DNA from: Meghimatium bilineatum
Lineage: Eukaryota; Mollusca; Gastropoda; Stylommatophora; Philomycidae
Length of the DNA stretch: 64,000 bases
Assembly (NCBI GenBank): GCA_034231615.1
Contig: CM067302.1
Location: forward strand, 13,072,820 to 13,136,819
Direction: 5' to 3'
A program made the translations under genes and the position numbers. The notes beneath the pieces were generated by a model, which did no database searches, was not told the origin of the DNA, and saw only the letters and a list, made by a program, of their open reading frames with translations. Positions 31,975 to 43,460 of the stretch are shown one piece after another. Position 1 is the stretch's first letter, and each line of letters begins with the position of its first letter.

Positions 31975-32170
31975 CAAGGTAAAACTACTACGCTATTTAA
32001 CAGAGCCCTTCTTTGACGGGCGAGGTACCGAATTCGATCCTCGCCACAGCAATTGTGCATCCGAACCATTCAGAAAGCACTGGCAAACTACTGAGCGTAT
32101 TTATATTGCCTAGAAAATCACTACAGCCAAATAATGCTGGGTTGATAGCCAAGTCCTGAATAGGATATGC
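31975..32170 (+). repeat. SINE C (copy C3)
   Basis: B box attcgatcct, then the body gcaattgtgcatccgaacca, aaactactgagcgtatttat, ttgcctagaaaatcactaca and the end gaataggatatgctac, as in the other C copies. Confidence 0.88.
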
Positions 32171-32560
32171 TACATTTAAAAAAAAGCCAGCAATCCTCTT
32201 ACAACGTTAGTAATTTCTGAGTATCATTGTGATTTTTATTGATGTTGCTGTCGTGATTTTGTCCTTGCTGTTCATTAGTTGTGGATGATACTTGTCACCC
32301 GAGATTGTGCTTTGACATTTGATATTAATAGACCTGTTTTTGATAGATTTATTTCATGATTTTACACTGTTTGACTGATTACAGAAATTCTGACTTAAGG
32401 CATATTGATGTTTGGCAGAAGTAAGTCAAGTTGAGCTTGTTACGATAGTAGGAAAAGTTATCTTACATATTCGATCCCAGGAATTGTGCAAGCTTTCAGT
32501 CTTTTTTACCTGTGTCTTATGGTGGTAGGGGATTGTCTTCTTCAGCTACGTTGTGTCTGT
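32171..32560. other. Unassigned spacer
   Basis: No feature was recognised. Confidence 0.35.
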
Positions 32561-32563
32561 AGC

Positions 32564-32730
32564 TGCCGAAGACGGATGTGTCGGGCCATTGTCGCAAATA
32601 AACCGGCGACACAACTAATTTCACTTCTTTGGACTACATCCTGCTGGAAATCTAGAATGGGTCATGGTCCTGCTACAAGAGAGATCCAGCAGGAGTTTGA
32701 GAATGAACGCTGAAGAAGAAGAGGAAGTGT
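32564..32730 (+). repeat. SINE F (copy F2)
   Basis: ccgaagacggatgtgtcggg, ggactacatcctgctggaaa, agcaggagtttgagaatgaa and the (gaa)n tail match F1. No clear target duplication was found. Confidence 0.88.
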
Positions 32731-33027
32731 AGAAAGGGTGTTAGTGATGGAGGCGTTTAGTGGTAACAGTTGTTTTCACATGTCCTGTGCTATTCTGTAC
32801 TGCAGGACATACAGGACATACAGGACATTTAATAATTGTGAGTTTTACTGTTGACCCTCTGTTGTTATAGTTGCCGTAAGGTGTATGGTCTGCAGTAATT
32901 TTTTGTAGGTTTTTGTGAAGTTGTACATGTATTATTCACAACCTAATTATTTTGATCTTTTCGTTGCTGCCTATTTATGCTGTCTAATGTATTTCTTTGA
33001 GATATCTTTGTATATAGCACTTTTCCT

Positions 33028-33309
33028 CGCCCGTGTGTTGCTGGGGCCCGAAAGGGGAGAAAAGAATAGCAACACTGTTTACCTTCCACGCATGTCGTAA
33101 AAGGTGACTAAGGAGTTATGGGATGGAGTTGGTTGCCCCATCCCATATAGGGTCAGTGACCCAAAGTCATGCTGAAGTCGGATGTGTCAGGCCGCAAAGG
33201 CGCAGATATCTCAGCAATGCTGTAAACCATGATACAACTCATTCCGTTCTCCGGACTACATCCTGCTAATCTGCAGAAGTTTGAGAACGAACGCAGAAGA
33301 AGAAGAAGA
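33028..33309 (+). repeat. SINE E (copy E1)
   Basis: This 282-bp insert is flanked by a perfect 12-bp duplication (agcacttttcct) at 33016-33027 and 33310-33321. The 5' part (cccgtgtgttgctggggccc) and centre (ccatcccatatagggtcagt) are specific to E. The 3' part (gtcggatgtgtcaggcc, ggactacatcctgctaat, gagaacgaacgcagaag) is shared with F. Confidence 0.93.
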
Positions 33310-33339
33310 AGCACTTTTCCTTTTGACCCAGTGGCCCAG

Positions 33340-34172
33340 TGGTCGATTAATTGTTATTCACAGTTGTTGCGGATACTGTATGTAGCTGTTCAAAGGTTGG
33401 TGAATATTACTACTTGGGGTACTAATAAGTACTTGCGTCCTTTTTTGCCAGTACATCAGTACTTTCTTTCCCGCTGATACCTGTGTCACCTGGCATCCAT
33501 TGTGATGTAGCATTGGTGCCGCATGTGGTAAGTATGTGTGTAGCTCTTGAAATATGTTGCGTGTGGTTTTCTGGGCTATTAGGTACCAATTTCCATGGTC
33601 TTGTAGAGCAGATACGATATTTATGAGTATTACTATCTTTGTCGGACAAATAGTTAACATAAATGTTACTATCTTTGTCGGACAAAAAGTTAACATAAAT
33701 GTTACTATCTTTGTCGGACAAAAAGTTAACATAAATGTTACTATCTTTGTCGGACAAAAAGTTAACATAAATGTTACTATCTTTGTCGGACAAACAGTTA
33801 ACATAAATGTTACTATCTTTGTCGGACAAAAAGTTAACATAAATGTTACTATCTTTGTCGGACAAAAAGTTAACATAAATGTTACTATCTTTGTCGGACA
33901 AAAAGTTAACATAAATGTTACTATCTTTGTCGGACAATGAGTTAACATAAATGTTACTATCTGTGTCGGACAAAGAGTTAACATAAATGTTACTATCTTT
34001 GTCGGACAAAAAGTTAACATAAATGTTACTATCTTTGTCGGACAAGAAGTTAACATAAATGTTACTATCTTTGTCGGACAAAACGTTAACATAAATGTTA
34101 CTATCTTTGTCGGACAAAAAGTTAACATAAATGTTACTATCTTTGTCGGACAAAAAGTTAACATAAATGTTA
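33340..34172 (-). mobile_element. LINE group D RNase H fragment with internal array
   Basis: On the minus strand, after the array, broken frames read ALQDHGNWYLIAQK and QWMPGDTGISGKESTDVLAK, the part of RNase H that follows the TDSxSALQAL box, and its C-terminal block. The array (33630-34172) lies exactly where the FLTDSxSALQAL block should be. Confidence 0.82.
33630..34172 (-). repeat. 36-bp minisatellite grown from the RNase H active-site block, 15 copies
   Basis: The unit reads gttactatctttgtcggaca, then aaaagttaacataaat. On the minus strand each unit encodes FLSDKDSNIYVN, equivalent to FLTDSxS, the stretch with a catalytic Asp of the group D RNase H. Copies differ at one or two bases. 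Confidence 0.9.
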
Positions 34173-34560
34173 GTCTATGATCATCCCCCCTCTACCACTA
34201 TTCCTTTTCCTTCTGAATGTACCCCCCACCCCCCCCCCCCCACTCTCCATCTCTCATTCTATGCTTAACTGTCACATTCTACATACAGAAAACAATGTGT
34301 CTTCAAACATTCCACTACTGAACCAAAATGTGTTGTCAATGAAAACATTTCAATGAAATACCATTATATCAGCTTAGTCCGGTCTGATGACATATGTTTG
34401 TACTAACAAATAACTCTAGAATACAATATATGAAATAAAGAATAAAAATAGTATTGGATTTCGAAAAGTGTTGTTAAACAGGGAGATGTGTTTAAAAGGA
34501 TGCGCTACAACGGGGTTCCACTGTACGAACAAACATTTAAAATTCCAATTTAAATTTAGG
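34173..34560. other. Spacer with a C-run
   Basis: A cccccccc-rich stretch lies at about 34216-34241. No gene was seen. Confidence 0.4.
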
Positions 34561-34564
34561 ATTT

Positions 34565-35288
34565 GAAATGTTCAATGTTGCAGACGAGTGTTCATCGTCA
34601 TCATCAAGTGCCGTGCCGAATGGTGTTGGCGATCATATTTCTCCATGTACATCAATCTCTCATATATGTCATCATCTCTGTTGGTGTCGTCAATCGAAGT
34701 CATTTAGTCAAACTGTCCAATATCTTTTCTTTGGGTCTTCCCCTTCATCTTTTCCCTTCTATCTTTCCTGCTGTCACTATATTCTCAATGCCCCCTCTTC
34801 TCATTATGTGCCCAATAAATGTTGACTGTATTTTTCTTATATTATCAATAATGCATCTTTTCACATCCATCCTTCTAAGACATTCTTCATTAGTAATCTT
34901 TGCTGTCCAAGTAATGCGTAACATTCTTCAGATAAACCACATTTCCATTGCTTCCAATGATTTGTGTGATGTCTTATTTATTGTCCATGCTTCTCTTCCA
35001 TAGCGTAGCACTGGTTCAATGTAGCATATGAGGACAGGTGTTCTAGTATCCATCGATATGGAATTGTTGTATAGGATATTTTTCATTTTATGGAATGTTA
35101 CTTTTGCTTGTCCTATTCTGCTTATAATTTCGGTCTTGCAATTACCATCTGAAGTTATTAATGTTCCTAAATATTTAAAACTATTCACCAGTTTTAAGTT
35201 TTTATCATTTAATACTATTTTGCTCTTTCCTGGGGTACTATTTCTTGATATTATCATTGTTTCTGTCTTTCTTATGTTTATTGTGTTT
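34565..35288 (-). mobile_element. RTE-like LINE 3' half
   Basis: The minus strand encodes NSFKYLGTLITSDGNCKTEI, KVTFHKMKNIL, RYGREAWTINKTSHKSLEAM, then in other frames RMLRITWTAKITNEECLRR and FIGHIMRRGGIENIVTAGKI. This is the standard order from reverse transcriptase palm/thumb to the C-terminal domain. Confidence 0.86.
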
Positions 35289-35289
35289 A

Positions 35290-35716
35290 TTATTAGACGA
35301 ATATTGCATATCCATTATCAGTCAATCTGTCAGTTCCTCTTTTGCCAAGTTTGCCACATAGGGATGATGTCATAGTTCTCCATGCCTGTCGGTCAGTTGC
35401 CAAGGATTGTAGGTCTTGTATATTTATGCCTGTTGATATTAATTCATTTATAAATGTTCTTATGAGCGCTGTTTTTGGTCTTCCCTGTTTTATTTTATTT
35501 TCTGGTGTCCACATAAAGACTTGTCGTGGCATTATGTCTTCCTTCATTCTTAGTATGTGGCCGATATATGTCCAGCGGCGTTTTCTGTTGATGTTCGTCA
35601 CATAATCTTGTTTTTTCTCCTCTCTTAGTATGTCGTTTGATTTGAAGTCTTTCCAATTAGTATTTGTGATTTTTCCGAGGCATCTATTCTCGAAGGCAGC
35701 AAACATTTTATCCATT
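35290..35716 (-). mobile_element. LINE group C 3' end (copy C3)
   Basis: A 140-codon minus-strand frame is open: NTNWKDFKSNDILREEKKQD, NRKRRWTYIGHILRMKED, QGRPKTALIRTFINELIS, TDRQAWRTMTSSLCGKLGKR. It is the same domain as 2857-3212. It abuts the RTE-like LINE at 35288 without a visible duplication. Confidence 0.88.
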
Positions 35717-35774
35717 ATTACGGTAAATTTCCAACTTTCACATCCATAATATACATTATACAGAACATGAAACC

Positions 35775-35875
35775 AAAATATACGTGAGAAACAAAATAAA
35801 CGTGAGAAACAAAATAAACGTGAGAAACAAAATAAACGTGAGAAACAAAATAAACGTGAGAAACAAAATAAATGC
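35775..35875. repeat. 18-bp tandem repeat, about 5 copies
   Basis: The unit aaaataaacgtgagaaac is nearly perfect. Confidence 0.95.
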
Positions 35876-35877
35876 TC

Positions 35878-36105
35878 TTGCAGCTCAATAACAGTATCTC
35901 CTGGCAGTGCTGGTGCTTCTCAAACTTGTGTGGTTCGGTCACATGATGAGACACACGATTCCCCATTCCAAACTATCCTGCAGAGAATAGTTGTGGGTGG
36001 AAGAAGACGAAGAAGACACAAGAAAGTATGGATTGATAATTTTAAAGTCTGAACAAGATTAAGATACTTCACAAATAAATAATGAGATGAGGGACAGGGA
36101 AGCAC
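35878..36105 (+). mobile_element. LINE 3'-domain remnant
   Basis: The plus strand shows LVWFGHMMRHTIPHSKLSCR and downstream an Arg/Lys-rich and DNF-like stretch, the FGHMMRHxxxxKTxLQG block of RTE-like LINEs, ending with a dregqgskAW-type remnant. Confidence 0.65.
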
Positions 36106-37298
36106 GGCAAACTTACATCCATATACAGAAAATTCCTCTATAGCGCATACATTTATAACATATTTCTCTATTTAGCAACACTCTTCGAAATCCACAGTTA
36201 TATGTATTCGTAATAGTTTATATAGCGAATTTCTGCTGTTTCATACATATTTCTATTATTACATACATATTTCTGTTGATACATACATATTTCTATTATT
36301 ACATACATATTTCTGTTGATACATACATATCTCATGGAGACGGGGCTTGATGAAATATAGACATCTATTTTGTTTTTTATTTTGTCGTTTTCTGTTGTTT
36401 GTCTCTTGAAAAAGGTTCAATTTGAGCCGATACGTGGAGAATTGTCCTGTTTAGTTTTATTGTATGTTTTTTTATATATACTTTTTAAAATATATTTTTA
36501 TTAATAGGCAAGGTAAGTGCTGTTACATACATATTTCTCCTATTACATACATATTTCGTCGGTCTGGATTAATTTGTTATCTGCATTAATTTAACTAATT
36601 TAGTTGTACAAATAGTTTCTGGGAATCACTAGATCATAAACCAAAAGACTACACGTTGTTAATTACAAATTCATAAGTCAACACTTTGTACCGTCAGGTC
36701 ACAAGTCACAAAATCATAGCCAACAGAATGTACCGTCAGGTCACAAGCCACAAAATCATAAGCCAACAGATTGTACCGTTAGGTCATAAGTCACAAAGTC
36801 ATAGCGTAATACAAAATAACTAACCAGTTAGTACTTCATTGACTTGTAATTCTACGACCTTCAATTGAACAGCTGAAAGCTGTGTACACATCAGGATACG
36901 CACACAAACACGCGGATAAAAACAAGCTGTACATACAACAAGACAAGTAAACAAAGAAATTCAAATATCGGACAAGAAACACAAATGATAAATTGCTGTC
37001 TTTATTGACAATTGCTATATATATATATATTCAGTTCTGCCCAATCGGGAAAATCTACACAAACACAGATAAATTTATGGAAGTAAACAAGAGATCGGGG
37101 GTTATCTACAGAAAACGTAATCGTTAAATAAAAATCGTGTGTGTAGGTACCGTGACAAACGGAAATTATAAGACATGATGGATCTTTGGGAATCATCCTT
37201 CTAAGGTCCTACAATTGATTTTTCCCTTAATTTTCATTGGTTACTGTGTCTCTACTCTACATCAGAAGGCAATGACAATTACAAAAAAATGCAAATGC
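36106..37298. other. Spacer with weak arrays and a Penelope-like motif
   Basis: A degenerate ~20-bp array (tacatacatatttctgttga) spans about 36240-36330 and recurs at 36520-36560. A three-copy ~48-bp repeat (gtaccgtcaggtcacaagcc) lies at 36690-36800. At 36405-36460 lies a Penelope-like terminal motif (cttgaaaaaggttcaatttg, gccgatacgtgg). No gene was seen. Confidence 0.6.
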
Positions 37299-37309
37299 AG
37301 AAGGATTTA

Positions 37310-37588
37310 CCGCCCATGTGTTGCCGGGCCGCGAAAGGGGAGCAAAGAATAGCAACACTTTGTACCATCCACGCATGTCGTAAAAGGCGACTAAGGAGGT
37401 TACGGGATGCAGTTGGCTGCCCCATCCCATATAGGGTCAGTGACCCAAAGCCATGCTGAAGTCGGATGTGTCCGGCCGAAAGGCGCAGATATCGCAGCAA
37501 TGCTGTAAACCGTGACACAACGCATTCCGTTCTCCGAATTACATTCTGCTAATATGCAGGAGTTTGAGAACGAACGCAGAAGAAGAAG
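37310..37588 (+). repeat. SINE E (copy E2)
   Basis: This 279-bp insert has a 9-bp duplication (aaggattta) at 37301-37309 and 37589-37597. It is near-identical to E1 along its length. Confidence 0.92.
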
Positions 37589-37861
37589 AAGGATTTAAAG
37601 TGCATTAGAATGTCGTATATTTTTCGATAGTCGAAGTAGAAATTAGAATACTCTCATGTCTCTTGACTATACATTCCCGTGGACTCACCGAGAATCATTA
37701 TTCAAACGTGACGCGATTCAACTTTTCCCGTGATTTCATTGGTCACTTTTTGTATACGCACACAACCAATGATAATCACACACAAACGTCCAATAGCGTC
37801 GCTACAGATTTATTATACCTGTTGACTAGGACATATACATTTTTTAGGAGTATTTCTATGT

Positions 37862-38010
37862 CAAGGTTCATTCTCAAACTCCCGCCGGATCTCAACATTT
37901 AGCAGGAGTATGTTTCTACTATATTTCCAGCAGAGTGTCGATAATGGAAATGGGGTGTGTCTCGTTTTTATTTTAACAATGATTCGACACATCCGTCTTC
38001 TGTGGATACG
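37862..38010 (-). repeat. SINE F (copy F3, diverged)
   Basis: Minus strand: gatgtgtcgaatcattg-like start, tatttccagcagagtg complement and gagtttgagaatgaacc. It is more diverged than F1 and lacks the (gaa)n tail. Confidence 0.7.
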
Positions 38011-38625
38011 AGGGTTTGATACTATAAAGAACTGAAAGTGAGCATCGTGTAATTTAAAATAAATAAATGTTTACGATATTGATGGGGGGGGGGGGGGGAG
38101 AGAAGATATGGCACATGAAGTATGAGGGTGGAATTCTTTAGCATGTTTAGGTATAATAATAATAATAATGTTGCAATGTTTACTTACAATAATAGTAATG
38201 TGGCGATGTAGGTACAATAATGGTAATGTGGCGGAGATATTGACGTCGGGAACCTTCTACGACTATATATATTCTGGTACAAAAATTTATAAAAAGAAAG
38301 AGGTTAAAAGAAAAGAAAACTTGCTTAAATAGATCTCACCATAAAACTACAATATTTTGGTAATATCAATAGACATGACAACATCAAGCATACTGTATCG
38401 TATTTGGAAGGTCTGACCTAGTGACCTATCAGAACAACCATTATACTGGAAGGTCAGACCTATTGACCTATTAGAGCAACCATTATGCAACGGTAAACTC
38501 TCAGCAGATGACATGCCATTATAGTGAGGTTTCCATCTTGTGGATGGACATCTCAAAGACATGTCCCATTGACCTCTGAAATAGCAACAAACAAACCAAC
38601 CCTCTTGTGGAAGGTCTGAATAGGT
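38011..38625. other. Spacer with small repeats
   Basis: It contains a 16-nt G run (38082-38097), a small (aat)n block, and a two-copy 44-bp repeat (38415-38490; ggaaggtctgacct). The segment 38500-38600 resembles part of SINE J and ends in an aacaaacaaacc tail. Confidence 0.5.
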
Positions 38626-38629
38626 ATTA

Positions 38630-39005
38630 GGTATTAAATATGTTAATTATCCTCTTCGCACACCGGACACTTCCATAGGTGCTCAGGACTCTGCTTCAGT
38701 AAATCTCTCAGGGTATAACAGCTGATGGTTTCGGTTCTATGTTGGTTCACTGCTCTTTTTGAAATCTTTGTTAGGGGTTCTCTACGGGCCACGCCCATCC
38801 TAACTCCCACTTAGCGCATTCTCTATATTGACTCATGCTCATTCTTCTAAAAATTCTCTGATCATGAGGACTCACACAAAGAGTATACAAAGAGTAATGA
38901 GTATGTCTGCTCGGTCCATAGACTGACCATCACTGACCAACTGTTGTAGTCGCAAGGCTTAATAATTCTCCACGTCCGCGTGTCCAGAGACAAATATTTT
39001 AAAAA
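38630..39005 (-). mobile_element. LINE group E 3' end (copy E3)
   Basis: Minus-strand frames show GHADVENYSALRLQQLVSDG and QSMDRADIL (RNase H end and MDRAD block), then VNQHRTETISCYTLRDLLKQ and WKCPVCEEDN, the Cys-rich end. The same blocks occur in broken form at 3471-3845. Confidence 0.83.
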
Positions 39006-39007
39006 AA

Positions 39008-39182
39008 TTGGTAGCATATCCTATACAGGACGTAGCTATCAACCCAGCATTTGTTGGCTGTGGTGATTATCTAGGCAATATAAATACGTTCAATAGGTTG
39101 CCATTGCTTTCTGAACGGTCCGGATCCACAATTGCCTGTGGTGAGGATCGAACTCGGTACCACTTCGCCACAGAGCCGGACA
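39008..39182 (-). repeat. SINE C (copy C4)
   Basis: This is the clearest C copy: head gtccggctctgtggcgaagt, B box gttcgatcct, body ttgtggatccggaccgttca and the end gtataggatatgctac (all minus strand). Confidence 0.92.
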
Positions 39183-39311
39183 AAGATAAGCGTGATATAA
39201 TACCTGATATATTGGTAGTAATACCTGCATTTTGGCTCTTTCTCCAATGACCCCCACTCATCTCTTCATACATCACCTATTGTGACTGAATTATGTTAAA
39301 TGATTCACTTT

Positions 39312-39570
39312 AAAAAAGGGTTTAAAAGCCGTAGAAGATTGATTTGACTGTACTCGGTTTCCCATATGTACTCCGTCCCTCTCAACGAAGCGGCACGCCG
39401 CCTGCCGAGAGTACCACTCATAGCACGTAACTCCGTAGCTTCAAGTGATAATCCACAGGGATCTCCTAAAAAAATCCATCTTATAAACAAGACGACACGA
39501 GCCGGATTCGAACCCGTGACCTCTTGAACACAAGGCGAACAACTTAACCACTATGTCAGGGAAATATGGG
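39312..39570 (-). repeat. SINE B (copy B2)
   Basis: It is homologous to 20800-21052 end to end, with B box gggttcgaatcc on the minus strand and the same body. Confidence 0.92.
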
Positions 39571-40430
39571 AATATGCTTGCGAATCCAGCCAGTTAAGTA
39601 CATGCGTTACGTCGAGGTCTGAATAACTCTTTCCCAATCGTAGATAATAGCATCAAGGAATGGTCCGACATGATTTGTCTACACTTGTCCGAATGTCTAA
39701 CAAGAGATGTGTAATGAAGACCCTTTGTGCTGATGTCAGACAGCTTGCAGGAACGACCTCTATACAGGAAGTAGACAGAATTCATTCGTTAAGTTTGTGA
39801 TTATAACTGCACCTGTCCTTGGTCAATATATATGCACTTAGAGTTGTATGTAAAAAAAAGACACGGCTGACCAAAAAAATTCACGAAAATAATCAATAAT
39901 TAGCCTTCTATGTCATGTTTATTTTCTATACAAAGGTCTTTACTGGTGCCCAGTCCTGGATGGTGTCTCCAATGTGACATCCAATGTGACATCCAATGTG
40001 ACATCCAATGTGACATTCAATGTGACATCCATACGACCCTGCCAGTTTGTGGGCATTTTTATTATTTGTATTATTATTACTTTTTAATTTGTTACCTTTC
40101 GTCAATGTTTTAAAACAGAAAATGCCCTTGTTGTCATGGTTTCATGTGACCGGGAATGTGTTCCCGTCTGCACCTTCATCAATAAATGTCACTTTCATCA
40201 GATGAACCGACTGTTATTCTGTCAACCTACGGCTAACGAGTGTCACAGCAAGCTGTCTCCCAGTTGCTGGTGTCGCTTACCGCCTGTTTTGTGTCTGGTT
40301 AGCAGAAGCTGGCAAATCGAAAACCTACACAATCAGTTTGTCCTAGATCAATTATCGGAGTTTTTATCAGATTATCGATTTATTTAAAAAAGAATAACAT
40401 ACACCTTTAACATGATCTCGTTTCCTGCTA
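39571..40430. other. Spacer with a 12-bp repeat
   Basis: An array of atgtgacatcca (39971-40030, about 5 copies) lies here. The segment 39912-39955 resembles 59443-59480 (tcatgttta..ttct.tacanaggtctttactg), suggesting an undescribed dispersed repeat. Short reading frames have no recognisable motif. Confidence 0.5.
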
Positions 40431-40434
40431 CCCC

Positions 40435-41075
40435 CCTACAAGTGTGTGCAAGTGTCCTAACGTTCACACACAGGTTTTACAAGTGGGTGCAAGTGTCCTA
40501 ACGTTCACACACAGGTTTGACAAGTGTGTGCAAGTGTCCTAACGTTCACACACAGGTTTGACAAGTGGGTGCAAGTGTCCTAACGTTCACACACAGGTTT
40601 GACAAGTGTGTGCAAGTGTCCTAACGTTCACACACAGGTTTGACAAGTGGGTGCAAGTGTCCTAACGTTCACACACAGGTTTGACAAGTGTGTGCAAGTG
40701 TCCTAACGTTCATACACAGGTTTGACAAGTGTGTGCAAGTGTCCTAACGTTCATACACAGGTTTGACAAGTGTGTGCAAGTGTCCTAACGTTCACACACA
40801 GGTTTGACAAGTGGGTGCAAGTGTCCTAACGTTCACACACAGGTTTGACAAGTGTGTGCAAGTGTCCTAACGTTCACACACAGGTTTGACAAGTGGGTGC
40901 AATTGTCCTAACGTTCACACACAGATTTTACAAGTGTGTGCAAGTGTCCTAACGTTCACACACAGGTTTGACAAGTGTGTGCAAGTGTCCTAACGTTCAC
41001 ACACAGGTTTGACAAGTGTGTGCAAGTGTCCTAACGTTCATACACAGGTTTGACAATTATGTGCAAGTGTCCAAT
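40435..41075. repeat. 41-bp minisatellite, about 15-16 copies
   Basis: The unit is gtgcaagtgtcctaacgttc plus acacacaggtttgacaagt. Alternation of aagtgtgtgc and aagtgggtgc gives a partial 82-bp higher-order pattern. Confidence 0.97.
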
Positions 41076-41139
41076 AGAAACACTATCAACATGAGTGGGA
41101 CTAGAAAATCCTTTGACATGAAATGTAAGCTTTCTTGTT

Positions 41140-41340
41140 TGCGTATCCAATGCAGGACTTAACCATCAACCCAGAATTTGTTGTGCTGTAGTGATTTTCT
41201 AGGCAATATAATTACGTTCAGTAGTTTACCATTGCTTTATGAACGGTATGGATAAACATTTGCCTGTGTCGGGGATCGAACTAGATAATTTGGTAGTCAC
41301 ACACACGCTCTTTACCATTCTGCCACAGAGCCGGAACTGA
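41140..41340 (-). repeat. SINE C (copy C5)
   Basis: Head gttccggctctgtggcagaa, body and end as in C4 (minus strand). It has an extra acacac-rich stretch between the boxes. Confidence 0.86.
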
Positions 41341-41539
41341 GTGTGAGCTACGATAGAAAATCCTTTGACATGAGTGGAAGCAGTGATAAACGTTTGAGAA
41401 TCGCTGATCTAAATCAGATCTGTATATATGTTTTCATTAAGGGACAACTAGGTGCTACGGTAACACAGATCAAATACGGGTGAAAAGTGGAATAGGTTAA
41501 ACTGGTGTGACCAATGTCGGCACTAATCATGAAAACTGT

Positions 41540-42362
41540 GCAATTCTACATCAGCTCAGCATTGATGAAGACATATGGCTGAGAAACATGGATAATGAAA
41601 GAACGATTTGAAGACAGATGGTATGCATTTGTGGTATGGATATATAGAAGAATACAGAACTTCATGGCGAGAGAAAGAAACAAATAAAGTCGTGTGACAA
41701 CACATGATATGAAAAAAGGAACTATTAAATGAAGCAAAAAAGTGGGTTGACAGCAGATGATATGAAAAAAGGAACTATTAAATGAAGCAAAAAAGTGGGT
41801 TGACAACAGATGATATGAAAAAAGGAACTATTAAATGAAGCAAAAAAGTGGGTTGACAACAGATGATATGAAAAAAGGAACTATTAAATGAAGCAAAAAA
41901 GTGGGTTGACAACAGATGATATGAAAAAAGGAACTATTAAATGAAGCAAAAAAGTGGGTTGACAACAGATGATATGAAAAAAAGGAACTCTTAAATGAAG
42001 CAAAAAAGTGGGTTGACAACAGATGATATGAAAAAAAGGAACTCTTAAATGAAGCACAAAAGTGGGTTGACAACAGATGATATGAAAAAAGGAACTATTG
42101 AATGACAGAAATATCAATGAAATAAAACATTTTGCCCATATTAAAAGACATGATACCTTGTTGAAAACCTTACTTGAAGGTAAAGTTCAGTGGAGGCAAC
42201 AAAAGTTAGCCACAGATATATTTGGGGGGGGGGAGAGTGAGGGAAAACATCACGAGATGGGTAGGATAATTCTAGCAGAGTGCACCACTAAGACAAGAGA
42301 CATGAGATATTGGGTGCCCATTGCAGCCAAACTTCGTCGGAAACGGCACTGAATGTCCAGCA
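41540..42362 (+). mobile_element. RTE-like LINE 3' part split by its own 53-bp array
   Basis: On the left (41540-41690) broken frames match the YGxETWxMxxxxxxR and YRRIQNF blocks. On the right (42105-42362) an open frame gives NINEIKHFAHIKRHDTLLKT, LLEGKV and REMRYW-like text. These are consecutive parts of one LINE domain, and the array lies between them. Confidence 0.8.
41695..42100 (+). repeat. 53-bp minisatellite inside a LINE, 7 copies
   Basis: The landmark gatatgaaaaaagg recurs every 53-54 bp; each unit continues aactattaaatgaagcaaaa and aagtgggttgac. In the LINE frame the unit contains MKKELLNE, equivalent to the KERELLNxI block that precedes FGHIKRHD in related LINEs. Confidence 0.93.
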
Positions 42363-42832
42363 CGACATAATAGCAACGGAACACAATAACATACACCGTC
42401 TCGTTAAGAAAGCCTTTATCAGGGGCAAATGATCGTTAGAGATTAACGCTGTACATTCTATTTATTGACGACCTCACAGGGAGTAAATAATAGTAACACA
42501 GTGACCTTTCATGGATGCCGTAAGGTGTGTTGAGGGGGGGGGTGAGTCATGGATACCCATCTTTGACAATAGGCATTATCAACCATTTTCGTACTCACCG
42601 GCGCCCAATACAGGCAACTTGTAACCAACGTGGGACCTAAATTAGAAAAAAGAAGGTTGTCAATAATATTATTGAAGGATTAGTATTCCTGATCTCATTA
42701 GAAATGCATATCGTCTGCTTAAACAGTTTCAGGTAATTACATTTATATTGCCCCCATCCGCTTTACCACGGTCAGAGAATCCTAAAAAGTAAGCTGCATT
42801 TTCGTGACCTTCAGAAAAACACTGTGGTCCCT
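42363..42832. other. Spacer with a Penelope-like motif
   Basis: At 42390-42432 a minus-strand ctgataaaggctttctt followed by gagacggtg resembles the Penelope-like terminus. A G run lies at 42534. No gene was seen. Confidence 0.4.
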
Positions 42833-42834
42833 TT

Positions 42835-43460
42835 TCTGAAACTTCCTATATTGTCAATCAACAAACCTTTCAAAGCCCCTGAAATTCCCCATATTGTCAA
42901 TCAACAAACCTATAACAAAGGTAAAGGTAGGCCCCATGGCATCTGCCGTCGGGGATGAAGATAACTCTTCATGTACTAAGCTGCAGCAACTATTAGGTGG
43001 GGTGGCCAGTTCCCTTCCTTGCTGTTTTCTTACCTTCCCTATCTCATGCGCCAGGTACTAATTTACAGCTGGGTCGACTGAAGGAGTGGTCGTGTCAAGT
43101 GAGAAATCACAACCCGGATTTTTTTTTAATGTCCGGACGTGGTTTCGAACCTGGCACTCTGTAACCAGATGATAGCAACCAAGCTCACTATCTACTAGGC
43201 TACCGCGCTCCTCAACAAACCTATAAACCTATCAAAGCCCCTGAAATTTCCTATTTTGTCAATCAACAAACCTATAAGCCTATCAAAGCCCCTGAAACTC
43301 CCTTCATTGTCAATCAACAAACCTCGACAACGCCCACCATAACTCCCTTCAGTGTTCATCACCAACCATCAACGACGCCCATGCAACTACCTTCACTGTC
43401 AATCTCCAATCCTTGACAACGCCCCTGCAACTCCCTACATTACCCTCCACCAACCCACCA
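42835..43460. repeat. ~45-50 bp minisatellite, old, with a SINE in it
   Basis: Units contain tgtcaatcaacaaacctat and caaagcccctgaaa. Copies to the right of about 43320 are diverged (gacaacgcccctgcaactcc). SINE A2 interrupts the array. Confidence 0.9.
42916..43211 (-). repeat. SINE A (copy A2)
   Basis: A minus-strand insert of 296 bp is flanked by a perfect 15-bp duplication (tcaacaaacctataa; 42901-42915 and 43212-43226). B box ggttcgaaacc is intact. Confidence 0.93.

Noticed and set aside
40136-40387. Cys-rich frame of 83 codons as a possible secreted peptide
   Set aside because: No signal peptide, no splice context and no recognisable cysteine pattern.
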